From the NCBI RefSeq assembly GCF_003604215.1, contig NZ_QXGS01000002.1:248001-312000 (forward strand): a DNA stretch of 64,000 nucleotides. The letters run 5' to 3'. This document shows, one piece after another, positions 53,928 through 62,804 of this stretch (position 1 is its first letter; each line of letters opens with the position of its first letter). Position numbers and translations under genes: made by a program. Source of the stretch: Teichococcus vastitatis. Its GTDB lineage: Bacteria; Pseudomonadota; Alphaproteobacteria; Acetobacterales; Acetobacteraceae. The notes beneath the pieces are model-generated. The model was given only the letters and a program-made list of their open reading frames with translations, searched no databases and was not told the DNA's origin.

Positions 53928-54227
53928 TTAGGGCACCCGCGGCGCTTCCACGCCGCCGGTGCCGGCCAATCCGTTCCGGCGCAGGCAATCCCGGTAGGCG
54001 CTGGTTTGCGCCACGCGCATCTCATGCTCGACGCGCCGCTGGTTTTCCAAGTTCATCGCGTTCAGCTCGCGCGCTGCCTGGCCCACATCCGGCGCATTGC
54101 GCGCCTCGTCGCGGCAGGCGGCGTGGGCGGGGCTGAGCGGCGGATCCGGCAGCGGGTTCTGCGGAGTGCGGGCGCAGGCCGCCAGCAGAACCGGCAGCAA
54201 TAGGACGGGCAGGAGATGCGGGGTCAT
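53928..54227 (-). CDS. Small lipoprotein
   Basis: The 99-residue protein has a lipoprotein signal with lipobox LAAC (Cys18) after PVLLLPVL. The mature part is charged, with two further cysteines (AACRDEAR and YRDCLRRNG) that could form a disulfide. No family is recognised. The start overlaps the nudC stop by 4 bases. Confidence 0.75.
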   Translation of the reverse strand: MTPHLLPVLLLPVLLAACARTPQNPLPDPPLSPAHAACRDEARNAPDVGQAARELNAMNLENQRRVEHEMRVAQTSAYRDCLRRNGLAGTGGVEAPRVP

Positions 54228-55150
54228 GGGGCCTCCAGCCAGTCCTCGATCAGCCGACGGGCAATGGAATCCAGGCGGGGCAGGGCGAAGCCGTGCTGCT
54301 CGGGGTGGCGGATCTGGTCGCGGGTGAACCAGCGCGCATCGGCCAGCTCCTCCGGATCGATCGTGATGGCCTCCGACAGCGCCTCGGCGTGGAAGCCTAG
54401 CATGATGGAGGCCGGAAAGGGCCAAGGCTGCGAGGAATGGTAGTGCACGGCGCCCACCTGGATGCCGGTTTCTTCCAGCACCTCGCGCCGCACTGCTTCC
54501 TCCAGGCTCTCGCCCGGTTCCACGAAGCCGGCCAGCGTCGAATACATGGTGCTGTTGGGGAACCGCGTGGAATGGCCGAGCAGGGCGCGCGCCCCATCCG
54601 TCACCAGCATGATCACCGCCGGATCGGTGCGCGGGAAATGCTGCGCGCCGCAGGCGGTGCAGGCCATGGCGTTGCCGGCCGAGCGCGGCGCGCAGGCGCC
54701 GCCGCAGACGCCGCAGAAGCGGTGCCGGATGCGCCAGTGCAGCAGGCCACGGGCATGCGCCAGCATGCTGGCCTCGCCGGGCGGCAACAGCCCGGCCACG
54801 CTGCGCAGGTCGTGGAACGCGCCCATGCCCTCGGGCAGCAGCGGCAGCGGGTCCTCGGCGCCGGAGCAATCCACGGCGAAGACCGGCTGGCTGTCCCACA
54901 GGCCGAGGAAGGCCCAGGGGCCGTCGGCCATGCGCACCGCCCGCGCCGCCTCGCTGGACAGCAGCACCGCCTCCGGCGTGCCGCCCTCCACGCCGCGCAG
55001 CAGCGACCTGGAGCGCCAGACGGGAATGAACAGCGCCGCGGGCGAGGCCAGGGCGGCAGCGATGAAATCGGCATCCTCGCGCTGCCCGGAGGCGCGGTCG
55101 AGGGGGCTGCCGGTATAGGCATTGGGGCGGGAAGCCGGGATGGAGAGCAT
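54224..55150 (-). CDS. nudC: NAD(+) diphosphatase (Nudix), also RNA-decapping type
   Basis: The 308-residue enzyme has a zinc site (FCGVCGG...CTACG), a Nudix box (GFVEPGE-x7-REVLEETG) and the NudC signature SQPWPFPAS. It splits NADH/NAD to NMN(H) and AMP, and NudC homologues remove NAD caps from RNA. Start ATG 55150 is used; the frame runs further upstream only as a shadow of the SRP RNA/dnaX region. Confidence 0.94.
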   Translation of the reverse strand: MLSIPASRPNAYTGSPLDRASGQREDADFIAAALASPAALFIPVWRSRSLLRGVEGGTPEAVLLSSEAARAVRMADGPWAFLGLWDSQPVFAVDCSGAEDPLPLLPEGMGAFHDLRSVAGLLPPGEASMLAHARGLLHWRIRHRFCGVCGGACAPRSAGNAMACTACGAQHFPRTDPAVIMLVTDGARALLGHSTRFPNSTMYSTLAGFVEPGESLEEAVRREVLEETGIQVGAVHYHSSQPWPFPASIMLGFHAEALSEAITIDPEELADARWFTRDQIRHPEQHGFALPRLDSIARRLIEDWLEAP

Positions 55151-55216
55151 GCGGGCGCGACCCTGCCACGCGGCGGCGGCGGCGGCAACTCGCGGCAAGA
55201 TCGGCGCGGCGCCCCC

Positions 55217-55245
55217 TTGCTCCGGGACGGCCAAAGACCGATATT
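55217..55245 (+). promoter_or_regulatory. Promoter of the SRP RNA gene
   Basis: TTGCTC (55217-55222) and GATATT (55240-55245) are exactly 17 bases apart and place the start at about 55252-55253, which is the predicted first base of the RNA. Confidence 0.6.
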
Positions 55246-55252
55246 GGGTGCC

Positions 55253-55349
55253 GGAAGGTCGGCGGCGGACAGGCGCCTCGCCAACCCGGTCAGGTCCGGA
55301 AGGAAGCAGCCGCAACGAGTTTCCGTCTGGGTCGTTCCGTCGGTCTTCC
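55253..55349 (+). ncRNA. ffs: Signal recognition particle RNA (4.5S type)
   Basis: The universally conserved apical domain is present (GGTCAGGTCCGGAAGGAAGCAGCC, about 55288-55311). The flanks CTCGCCAACCC and AACGAG are as in alphaproteobacteria. The ends pair: GGAAG (55253-55257) with CTTCC (55345-55349), giving a hairpin of about 97 nt. Exact ends are estimated from pairing. The position just before dnaX is conserved. Confidence 0.92.
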
Positions 55350-55406
55350 ACCTTCCCCTGAGCCCGAGGCCCGCCGCGGCCAGCAGCCGGAGCCGCCGCC
55401 GCGCGC

Positions 55407-57305
55407 ATGACCAGCGACAGTTCTTCCGACGAACTCGACCAGCCGCCGGCGCCCGAGGGGCCGGGCCTGTTCGGCGACGCTCCGGAAGCTCCCGTTCCTG
55501 CTGATCCGCCGGCCGGGCCGCCTGCCGCCGCTGCCACGCCCGAGCCGGCCGCGACCCCTTATCGCGTGCTGGCCCGCAAATACCGCCCGCAAAGCTTCGA
55601 CGACCTGATCGGCCAGGACGCGCTGGTGCGCACGCTGCGCAACGCCTTCGCGCAGAACCGCGTGGCGCATGCCTTCATGCTCACCGGCGTGCGCGGCGTC
55701 GGCAAGACCACCACGGCCCGCATCATCGCCCGCGCCATGAACTGCGTCGGGCCGGACGGGAAGGGCGGCCCGACGGCCGATCCCTGCGGCGTCTGCCCCG
55801 AATGCACGGCGATCCTGGCCGACCGCCACCCGGACGTGCTGGAGCTGGACGCCGCCTCCAACAACGGCGTCGACAATATCCGCGAGCTGCGCGAGGCGGT
55901 GCGCTACCGCCCGGCCCGCGCCCGCAACAAGGTCTACATCCTGGATGAGGTCCACATGCTGTCCACGGCGGCGTTCAACGCGCTGCTGAAGACGCTGGAG
56001 GAACCGCCGCCACAGGTGAAGTTCATCTTCGCCACCACCGAGATCCGCAAGGTTCCGGCCACCATCCTGTCCCGCTGCCAGCGCTTCGACCTGAAGCGCG
56101 TGCCGCAGGAGGTGCTGCGCGCGCATTTCGCCCGCATCGCTGGTGCCGAGGGTGTCAAGGCGTCCGAGGCGGCGCTGGCGATGATCGCCCGCGCCGCCGA
56201 TGGCTCGGTGCGGGACGGGCTGTCCCTGCTCGACCAGGCGATCGCCCAGGTGGCGGGACAAGGCGCCGATGGCGTCGAGGCCGAGCTGGTGCGCGACATG
56301 CTGGGGCTGGCCGACCGCTCCCTGTTGTTCGACCTGCTGGAAGCCACCTTCCGCGGCGACCTGCCGGCCGTGCTGGCGGCCATGGACCGCGGCCATGAGC
56401 GCGGCGCCGATCCCGGCGTGATCCTGGCCGACCTGCTGGAGCTGACCCACACCCTGACCCGGCTGCGCGCCGTGCCGGCCCTGCGCACCGATCCGTCCCT
56501 GCCGGAAGCGGAGCGGGTGCGCGGCGTCGCCATGGCCTCGGCGCTGAGCGTGCCGGTGCTGGGCCGTGCCTGGCAGGTGCTGCTGAAGGGCATCACCGAG
56601 GTGGCCGAGGCGCCCGACCGCCGCATGGCGGCCGAGATGGTGCTGATCCGTCTGGCGCATCTGGCCGAGATGCCGACGCCCGGCGAGCTGGTGCGCCGCC
56701 TGACCGAGGGCGGCGCCGCCATGCCGCAGGCGCCGGTTCCGGCCGCGGGGCCGGAGGGGGGCAGCCGGGCCACCGCCAATGGCCGGGCGATGGCCCTGCC
56801 CGCGCCGGGGCCGGACCCCGCGCCGGTTCCTGTTCCGCTGGCGCAGCCGCGCGCCTTCCGCGAGGTGGTGGCGCTGGCGTCCGGGCGCGCGCCGATGCTG
56901 CACGCCCATCTGCTGCACAGCGTGCACCTGGTATCCTTCGCCCCGGGCCGCATCGAGATCCGGCAGAACGACGCCGCGCCGCGCGATCTGGCGGCGCAGC
57001 TTGCGGCCCTGCTGCTGGAACAAACCGGTTCGCGCTGGACCATCGCCCTGTCCAACCAGCCCGGCGAGCCCACATTGGCCGAGCAGCGCAGTCAGGTGGC
57101 CGGGCAGCGGCTGGAGGTCGCCAAGACCCATCCGCTGGTGCAGGCCGTTCTGCTTGCCTTTCCGGGCACGGAGATCGAGGCGCTGCGCGACGAGACGCTG
57201 GACGAATACGGCCTGCCGCCGCTGCCGGAGCCCGACGGGCCCGACTTCGCGCCGCCGGATGCCGAACCCGCCGACATCGACGACCTACCCCTGGAGGACT
57301 CATGA
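55407..57305 (+). CDS. dnaX: DNA polymerase III subunits gamma/tau
   Basis: The 632-residue clamp-loader ATPase has an N-terminal Pro/Ala-rich extension of about 50 residues before the conserved [19 protein letters not shown]. Walker A is GVRGVGKT (94-101), zinc cysteines are 113, 127, 130 and 133, DEVHML marks Walker B, and the sensor LSRCQRFD is present. The long C-terminal region carries tau-type sequence. I see no obvious slippery frameshift signal for a separate gamma form. Confidence 0.96.
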   Translation: MTSDSSSDELDQPPAPEGPGLFGDAPEAPVPADPPAGPPAAAATPEPAATPYRVLARKYRPQSFDDLIGQDALVRTLRNAFAQNRVAHAFMLTGVRGVGKTTTARIIARAMNCVGPDGKGGPTADPCGVCPECTAILADRHPDVLELDAASNNGVDNIRELREAVRYRPARARNKVYILDEVHMLSTAAFNALLKTLEEPPPQVKFIFATTEIRKVPATILSRCQRFDLKRVPQEVLRAHFARIAGAEGVKASEAALAMIARAADGSVRDGLSLLDQAIAQVAGQGADGVEAELVRDMLGLADRSLLFDLLEATFRGDLPAVLAAMDRGHERGADPGVILADLLELTHTLTRLRAVPALRTDPSLPEAERVRGVAMASALSVPVLGRAWQVLLKGITEVAEAPDRRMAAEMVLIRLAHLAEMPTPGELVRRLTEGGAAMPQAPVPAAGPEGGSRATANGRAMALPAPGPDPAPVPVPLAQPRAFREVVALASGRAPMLHAHLLHSVHLVSFAPGRIEIRQNDAAPRDLAAQLAALLLEQTGSRWTIALSNQPGEPTLAEQRSQVAGQRLEVAKTHPLVQAVLLAFPGTEIEALRDETLDEYGLPPLPEPDGPDFAPPDAEPADIDDLPLEDS

Positions 57306-57643
57306 AAAATCTCGGCGCCATGATGAAGCAGGCCCAGCAGATGCAGGCCAAGATGCAGGAAATGCAGGCCAGGCTGGACGGCATGACCATGGAGGGCGCC
57401 GCCGGCGGCGGCATGGTCAAGGTGACGCTGTCGGGCAAGGGCGACCTGAAGAAGCTCGCCATCGATCCCGCCCTGGTGGACCCGGAGGAGCGCGAGGTGC
57501 TGGAGGACCTGATCGTCGCCGCCCACGCCGACGCCAAGCAGAAGGTCGAGGCGATGATGGCCGAGGAGATGCAGAAGGCCACGGCCGGGCTGAACATCCC
57601 GGGCATGGGCGGCGGCCTCGGCGGCTTCAAGCTGCCGTTCTGA
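57302..57643 (+). CDS. ybaB: YbaB/EbfC-family nucleoid-associated protein
   Basis: The 113-residue protein begins [22 protein letters not shown], the Gln/Met-rich helix of the family, followed by [22 protein letters not shown]. It binds DNA as a dimer. The start overlaps the dnaX stop by 4 bases (ATGA), the classic dnaX-ybaB-recR arrangement. Confidence 0.95.
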   Translation: MKNLGAMMKQAQQMQAKMQEMQARLDGMTMEGAAGGGMVKVTLSGKGDLKKLAIDPALVDPEEREVLEDLIVAAHADAKQKVEAMMAEEMQKATAGLNIPGMGGGLGGFKLPF

Positions 57644-57656
57644 GGCGCCGGCCGCG

Positions 57657-58280
57657 GTGTCAGGCCCTCCGGGCGGGTTGCGCGGCCCCGATCAGGTCGA
57701 GCGGCTGGTGGCCATGCTGGCCCGGCTGCCCGGCCTCGGCCGCCGCAGCGCCCGCCGCGCCGCCTTAAAGCTGCTGCAGGACCCGGGCGGGCTGATGCTG
57801 CCGCTGGCCCAGTCGCTGCGCGATACGGCGGAGGCGATCCGCCCCTGCCGCATCTGCGCCAACATCGACACGCAGGATCCCTGCCGGATCTGCACCGACC
57901 CGGCCCGGGAGCAGGACGTGGTCTGCGTGGTGGAGGGGGTGTCGGACCTTTGGGCGCTGGAGCGCGCCCATGTGCATCGCGGCCTGTACCATGTGCTGGG
58001 CGGCGTGTTGTCGGCGCTGGCCGGGGTGGCGCCGGAAGATCTGCGCATCGCGGCGCTGATGGAGCGCGTGGCGGCGGGCGAGATCCGCGAGGTGATCCTG
58101 GCCCTGCCCGCCACGGTGGATGGCGCCACCACGGCGCATTACCTGTCCGACCGGCTGCACGCCGCGGCGCCCTCCGTCGCCGTCACCCGGCTGGCGCAGG
58201 GCGTGCCGATGGGCGGCGCACTGGACGTGATGGATGACGGCACGCTGGCGGCGGCGCTGAAGGCCCGCCGGCCGGCCTAG
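57657..58280 (+). CDS. recR: Recombination mediator RecR
   Basis: The 207-residue protein starts at GTG 57657. A helix-hairpin-helix (LPGLGRRSARRAALKLL) precedes the four-cysteine zinc finger (Cys64, 67, 76, 79: CRICANIDTQDPCRIC) and a Toprim domain (VVCVVEGVSDLWALE). It acts with RecF/RecO to load RecA at gaps. Confidence 0.95.
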   Translation: MSGPPGGLRGPDQVERLVAMLARLPGLGRRSARRAALKLLQDPGGLMLPLAQSLRDTAEAIRPCRICANIDTQDPCRICTDPAREQDVVCVVEGVSDLWALERAHVHRGLYHVLGGVLSALAGVAPEDLRIAALMERVAAGEIREVILALPATVDGATTAHYLSDRLHAAAPSVAVTRLAQGVPMGGALDVMDDGTLAAALKARRPA

Positions 58281-58356
58281 GCCGGCCGCCGCCGAGTTGA
58301 CGCTTCGCGCCTTGCAGCGCAGCATGGTGCCCGCCGAAGCTCCGGAAATCCCGCCC

Positions 58357-59358
58357 ATGTTGATCCGCCGCCATGTTCTGCAGCTCGCCGCTGCCCTTGC
58401 GGCGCCGGCCGCAGTTCAGCCCGCCCTGGCCCAGTCCCTCGGCGCGGGGTCGGCCTGGCCCACCCGCCCGGTGTGGATGATCGTGCCCTTCGCGGCAGGC
58501 GGCAGCACCGACGTGTCGGCCCGGCTGCTGGCACCGGGGATGCAGCAGGTGCTGGGCCAGCCCGTGGTGATCGAGAACCGGGCCGGGGCCGGCGGCACCC
58601 TGGGCTCCGACGCCGTGGCCAAGGCGGAGGCCGATGGCAGCACCTTCCTGATGGGAACCATCTCGACCCATGTGCTGGCGGTCGGGCTCTACCGGGATCG
58701 GCTGCCCTATGACCCGCAGAAGGATTTCGTCGCCGTCGCGCCCGCCGTGCTGGTGCCGATCTGCATCACCGTGCATCCCTCGCTCGGGGTGCGGACGCTG
58801 GCGGAGTTCATCGCCCTGCTGAGGGCCCATCCCGGCCGGTACGCTTATGGCACGGGCGGCGCGGGCGGCTCGGCGCACATCGCGGCGGTGAGCTTCCTCA
58901 ACACCATCGGGGCGGAGGCCACGCATGTGCCCTATCGCGGCAGCGCGCCGATGCTGAACGACCTGATCGCCGGGCAGGTGGTGGCCGGCTTCGACACGCC
59001 GGCCCTGATTGCGCCGCACCACCGCAGCGGCGTCCTGCGCTGCCTGGCCATCGCCACCGACCAGCACTCGACCCTGATGCCGGAGGTGCCCACGGCGGCG
59101 GAGGCGGGGCTGCCGGGCTATAAGGCGTATTCGTGGTTCGGCGTGTTCGCCCCGGCCGGCACGCCGCCCGCCATCGTGGACCGCATGAATGCGGCGGTGC
59201 GCGCCGCCCTGGCCGACCCGGCCACGCAGCAGCGCCTCAACGAGATGGAGATGCCGCCGATCGACCAGGGCTCCCCCGCCGAGTTCGCGGCGTTCCTGCA
59301 GCGCGAGCTCGACCTGTGGGTGCCGGTGGTGCGCGCCAGCGGCGCCACGGCGGACTGA
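58357..59358 (+). CDS. Bug-family (tripartite tricarboxylate transporter) solute-binding protein
   Basis: The 333-residue periplasmic protein has a signal peptide of about 26 residues (MLIRRHVLQLAAALAAPAA, ending ALAQ). Bug-family blocks are present: WPTRPVWMIVPFAAGGSTDVSAR, VVIENRAGAGGTLGSDAVAKA, YGTGGAGGSAHI and HVPYRGSAPMLNDLIAGQV. ATG 58357 fits the signal start better than 58297. TctA/TctB membrane partners are absent. The ligand is not predictable. Confidence 0.9.
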   Translation: MLIRRHVLQLAAALAAPAAVQPALAQSLGAGSAWPTRPVWMIVPFAAGGSTDVSARLLAPGMQQVLGQPVVIENRAGAGGTLGSDAVAKAEADGSTFLMGTISTHVLAVGLYRDRLPYDPQKDFVAVAPAVLVPICITVHPSLGVRTLAEFIALLRAHPGRYAYGTGGAGGSAHIAAVSFLNTIGAEATHVPYRGSAPMLNDLIAGQVVAGFDTPALIAPHHRSGVLRCLAIATDQHSTLMPEVPTAAEAGLPGYKAYSWFGVFAPAGTPPAIVDRMNAAVRAALADPATQQRLNEMEMPPIDQGSPAEFAAFLQRELDLWVPVVRASGATAD

Positions 59359-59385
59359 GCGCAGCCCCGCCGCGAGCGGGGCGGA

Positions 59386-60864
59386 CTACTCGGCGCTGGC
59401 CATCTTCGGGGCGGCCGCCTGCTGCAGGCTGATCCGCGGCACCAGCGCCGCCGCCGCCAGGGTCAGGGCGGCGATGCCGAAGACGCCCCAGAAGGTCAGG
59501 TGCAGCGAATGGTCCAGCGCCTGCTGCACGGCCGGGTCGGCCAGCATCCCGGTGGCGCCCTCAAGCAATTGCCGCACCTGCTCGGGCGTGACGGCGCTGG
59601 CGCCGCCCTGCTGCTGCAGCCCGAGGTTCAGCACCGCGCCCAGCACCGTGGCGCCCAGCGTGCTGCCAAGATTGCGCGAGAAGATGTTGGAGGCGGTGGC
59701 AGCCCCCCGCTCCTCCCAGCCGACGCTGCTCTGGATGATGACGATGGCCGCCGTGCTGAGAAAACCCATGCCCAGCCCCATCACCAGCGAGCCCAGCCCC
59801 GCCACCACGGGGGACATGCCGGGGGTCAGCAGCAGAAAGGCCACCGCGCCGACCGGTAGCAGCGCGGCGCCCAGCAACAGCGTGCCGCGCAGCCCGAAGC
59901 GCTGGAAGTTCCGCGCCGCCACTGTCGCGCCGACCGGCCAGCCCAGCACCATCATGGTCAGGGTGAACCCGGCCACCAGGGCGGAATGATGCAGCACGCC
60001 CTGCACGTACATCGGCAGAAAGGTGGTGAGCCCGATCACTGCCATGCCGCTCAGCAGGGTGGCGATGTTGGCGGTGGCGATCGGCCGTTGCGACCACAGG
60101 CGAAAGGCGATCATCGGCTCCCGGGCGCGGCGCTCCTGCCACACGAACAGGATCGCGCTCAGCAGGCCGAGCGCGGCGGCGGCCAGCGCGGTCGAGTTGC
60201 CGGAGGTTCCGGCCGCCGTCAGGGCCACCATCAGGGCGGTGATGCTGATGGCGAACAATCCCGCGCCCGCCAGGTCCAGGCTGTGGCGCTGGCGCGGCAC
60301 GCGCTCATGCAGGAAGGCCAGGAAGCCGGCGGTGGCGGCGGCGCCGATCGGCAGGTTGATCCAGAAGATCCAGGCCCAGCTCAGGTGCTGGGTGATCAGG
60401 CCGCCGGCCAGCGGCCCGAGCACCGAGGAAATGCCCCAGACACTGGCTAGGTAGCCCTGGATCTTGCCGCGCTCCTGCACGGAATACAGGTCGCCCACGA
60501 TGGTCAGGCAGACCGGCTGGATGGCGCCCGCGCCGGCACCCTGGATCAGGCGGAACAGGATCAGGGTCGGCATCGACCAGGCGAGCCCGCACAGCACCGA
60601 GCCTGCCAGGAACAGGGCGATGCCGGCCAGCAGCACCGGCCGGCGGCCATACAGGTCGGCCAGCTTGCCGAAGATCACGGTGGTGGCCGTCTGCGTCAGC
60701 AGAAAGGCCGAGAAGGCCCAGGAATACAGGTGCAGGTCGCCGAGCTGGCCGGCGATCTGCGGCATGGCGGTGGAGACGATGGTCGCCTCGATCGCGATCA
60801 TGAAGGTGGCGGCCATGACCGAGGCCAGCACCCACGGCCGCCGCAGCGGAGGAGAAGAGGGCAT
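59386..60864 (-). CDS. DHA2-family (EmrB/QacA-type) MFS efflux transporter
   Basis: The 492-residue protein has about 14 hydrophobic helices. Family motifs are ATIVSTAMPQIAGQLGDL near the N-terminus, GKLADLYGRRPVLL (motif A), RLIQGAGAGAIQPV (motif B) and the antiporter motif C region LGPLAGGLI. It expels drugs or toxic compounds using the proton gradient. No TetR-type regulator or EmrA-like partner is adjacent. The 151 bases upstream hold nothing identifiable. Confidence 0.9.
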   Translation of the reverse strand: MPSSPPLRRPWVLASVMAATFMIAIEATIVSTAMPQIAGQLGDLHLYSWAFSAFLLTQTATTVIFGKLADLYGRRPVLLAGIALFLAGSVLCGLAWSMPTLILFRLIQGAGAGAIQPVCLTIVGDLYSVQERGKIQGYLASVWGISSVLGPLAGGLITQHLSWAWIFWINLPIGAAATAGFLAFLHERVPRQRHSLDLAGAGLFAISITALMVALTAAGTSGNSTALAAAALGLLSAILFVWQERRAREPMIAFRLWSQRPIATANIATLLSGMAVIGLTTFLPMYVQGVLHHSALVAGFTLTMMVLGWPVGATVAARNFQRFGLRGTLLLGAALLPVGAVAFLLLTPGMSPVVAGLGSLVMGLGMGFLSTAAIVIIQSSVGWEERGAATASNIFSRNLGSTLGATVLGAVLNLGLQQQGGASAVTPEQVRQLLEGATGMLADPAVQQALDHSLHLTFWGVFGIAALTLAAAALVPRISLQQAAAPKMASAE

Positions 60865-61015
60865 GCAGCCTAGCTAGGGCATTTCGCCAGCCGGGGAAGT
60901 GAAAGCCGGCAGGTCTGCGCGCATGCCTGCCCTGCCCCCGTGCCGGCATGGTGCCCGGGCATTGGTCTGCGGCGCCCGCGGACGGGGATCGCCCCCTCCG
61001 CCGGCGTGGCCCGGC

Positions 61016-61252
61016 CTAGCGCCTGCGCGGCCGGCGCCGGGCCGCCGCCGCCGAGGCCTCGATGGCGCCGGCATAGGCTTCCTGCGCCTCGGCGCTCCAG
61101 TACAGCAGGGCTTCCAGCGGGATGCGCCGGAAGCTGACCGCGCAGATCACGTGGTCGCCCGGCTCCAGCACGGTGAAGTCGGGCGTGTTGTAGCGCAGCA
61201 CCGCCAGCTTGCCGGCGCCCGGCTCCTGCGTCACCGCATCCCCTCCGCTCAT
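61016..61252 (-). CDS. DUF2093 family protein
   Basis: The 78-residue protein contains the DUF2093 core (VLRYNTPDFTVLEPGDHVICAVSF, IPLEALLYWSAEAQEAYA). The C-terminus is highly basic (RRRPRRR). The family is small and typical of alphaproteobacteria; its function is unknown. The start overlaps the SMP-30 stop (TGATG). Confidence 0.85.
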   Translation of the reverse strand: MSGGDAVTQEPGAGKLAVLRYNTPDFTVLEPGDHVICAVSFRRIPLEALLYWSAEAQEAYAGAIEASAAAARRRPRRR

Positions 61253-62229
61253 CAGCCGCCCGCCACGCCCTGCACCGTCAGCATCACCGAATACACCGAG
61301 CGGGACGCCGCCATGAACAGCCGGTTGCGGTTGCGGCCGCCGAAGCAGAGGTTGGCGCAACGCTCCGGCAGGTCGATATGGCCGAGCGGCGCCCCGGATG
61401 AGTTGAACACCCGCACGCCATCGAACTCGGCGCCGCCCATGCCCCAGCCGCACCAGAGATTGCCCGCGGTGTCGACGCGGAAGCCGTCGGGGGTGTCCCC
61501 GGGCTCGCCCTGCACGATGGTGCGGCGGTTGGCGACCCGGCCATCCTCGGCCACGTCATAGGCGACGATGCGGCGCGGCTCGGCGCGGCTTTCCACCACG
61601 TAGAGGATCGTCTCGTCCGGGGAAAAGGCGAGGCCGTTCGGCCCGGCCAGCTCATCCGTGATCATGCTCAGCTCGCCGGACCGGCCGTCGATGCGCCACA
61701 CCGCCTGCGGCAGCTCCGGCTCCGCCTTGTCGCCCTCGATATGGCCGGAGATCCCGAAGGGCGGATCGCTGAACCAGATCGAGCCGTCGGAGCGCACCAC
61801 CACGTCATTGGGCGAGTTCAGCCGCTTGCCCTGGAACCGGTCGGCCAGCACGGTGATCCGGCCGTCATATTCGGTGCGGGTGACGCGGCGCGTCAGGTGC
61901 TCGCAGGTGACGAGGCGGCCCTGGCGGTCACGGGTGTTGCCGTTGGCGTAGTTGGAGGATTCGCGGAACACGGTGACGGCGCCGCTGCGCTCGTCCCAGC
62001 GCAGGATGCGGTCGTTCGGGATGTCGGACCACAGCAGGGCGCGGTGATCGCCGAACCAGACCGGCCCCTCGGCCCAGCGGCAGCCGCCGGCGATCTTCTC
62101 CACCGCGCCGTTCATGGCGCGGAAGCCCAGGAAGGCAGGATCGAAGGCGCGGAAGCGCGGGTCGGGGTAGCGCTGGCTCGGCTCCCACGGCGTCTCGTTC
62201 TGGCCTTCCATGGCGATGGGCTGGCTCAT
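61252..62229 (-). CDS. SMP-30/gluconolactonase-family hydrolase
   Basis: The 325-residue six-bladed beta-propeller has the metal-binding residues visible as Glu (RWAEGPVW), Asn (NSPNDVVV) and Asp (GDTPDGFRVD). Such enzymes hydrolyse sugar lactones or related esters. An AAGGAGA site precedes the ATG. The specific lactone cannot be told from sequence. Confidence 0.9.
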   Translation of the reverse strand: MSQPIAMEGQNETPWEPSQRYPDPRFRAFDPAFLGFRAMNGAVEKIAGGCRWAEGPVWFGDHRALLWSDIPNDRILRWDERSGAVTVFRESSNYANGNTRDRQGRLVTCEHLTRRVTRTEYDGRITVLADRFQGKRLNSPNDVVVRSDGSIWFSDPPFGISGHIEGDKAEPELPQAVWRIDGRSGELSMITDELAGPNGLAFSPDETILYVVESRAEPRRIVAYDVAEDGRVANRRTIVQGEPGDTPDGFRVDTAGNLWCGWGMGGAEFDGVRVFNSSGAPLGHIDLPERCANLCFGGRNRNRLFMAASRSVYSVMLTVQGVAGG

Positions 62230-62297
62230 GCGGCGTCTCCTTGAGCGGTTTTGCGTCTAGACTGCCACCTTGTCGGATGTCAGACCAGCCGCGGAGC

Positions 62298-62804
62298 TCA
62301 GCGGCGAAACACCCGTTCGGCCCCCACCAGCACGGCATCATAGGGCAGGGCGGCGCCTTCCCGCACCCGCCAGTACCAGCGTTCCATCAGCCCGTGCGAG
62401 GCCTCGGGCGGCGGCACGGCCTGGGCCGGCAGGCCGAACAGCCGCAGCAGCATCCGGCAGCGCGGCAGGTGGTAGCCGCTGCTGGCGGCATACACCGGCC
62501 CCTGGTGGCCGCGCAGCATGGCGGCGCAGGCGCGGGCCGATTGCAGCGTATCCCTGGCGGTGTTCTCCTCCCGGATGGCACTCCCCGCCACGCCGAGATC
62601 CTGCAGCAGCCGCCGCATCACCTCCGACTCGGGCGGGCCGTGGCGGCCCTGGCCGCCCGTTGGGATAAAGAGCGGGTCGGACAGGGTGGCGCCGAAGGCG
62701 GCTGCGGCCATGACGCGGCGGCGCAGGGTCAGGCTGGGACCGCCATCGGCGCGCACGGCGGCGCCGAAGATGATGATGACCGGACGGGGCGCCGCCCCGC
62801 TCAT
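62298..62804 (-). CDS. YdcF-family (DUF218) protein
   Basis: The 168-residue protein has the DUF218 pattern IIIFGAAV near the start, TGGQG, ESEVMRRLL, ENTARDTLQSA and a late SSGYHLPRCRML. Family members are linked to cell-envelope functions; an SAM- or nucleotide-binding role has been suggested for YdcF. The start overlaps the methyltransferase stop by 4 bases. Confidence 0.85.
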   Translation of the reverse strand: MSGAAPRPVIIIFGAAVRADGGPSLTLRRRVMAAAAFGATLSDPLFIPTGGQGRHGPPESEVMRRLLQDLGVAGSAIREENTARDTLQSARACAAMLRGHQGPVYAASSGYHLPRCRMLLRLFGLPAQAVPPPEASHGLMERWYWRVREGAALPYDAVLVGAERVFRR

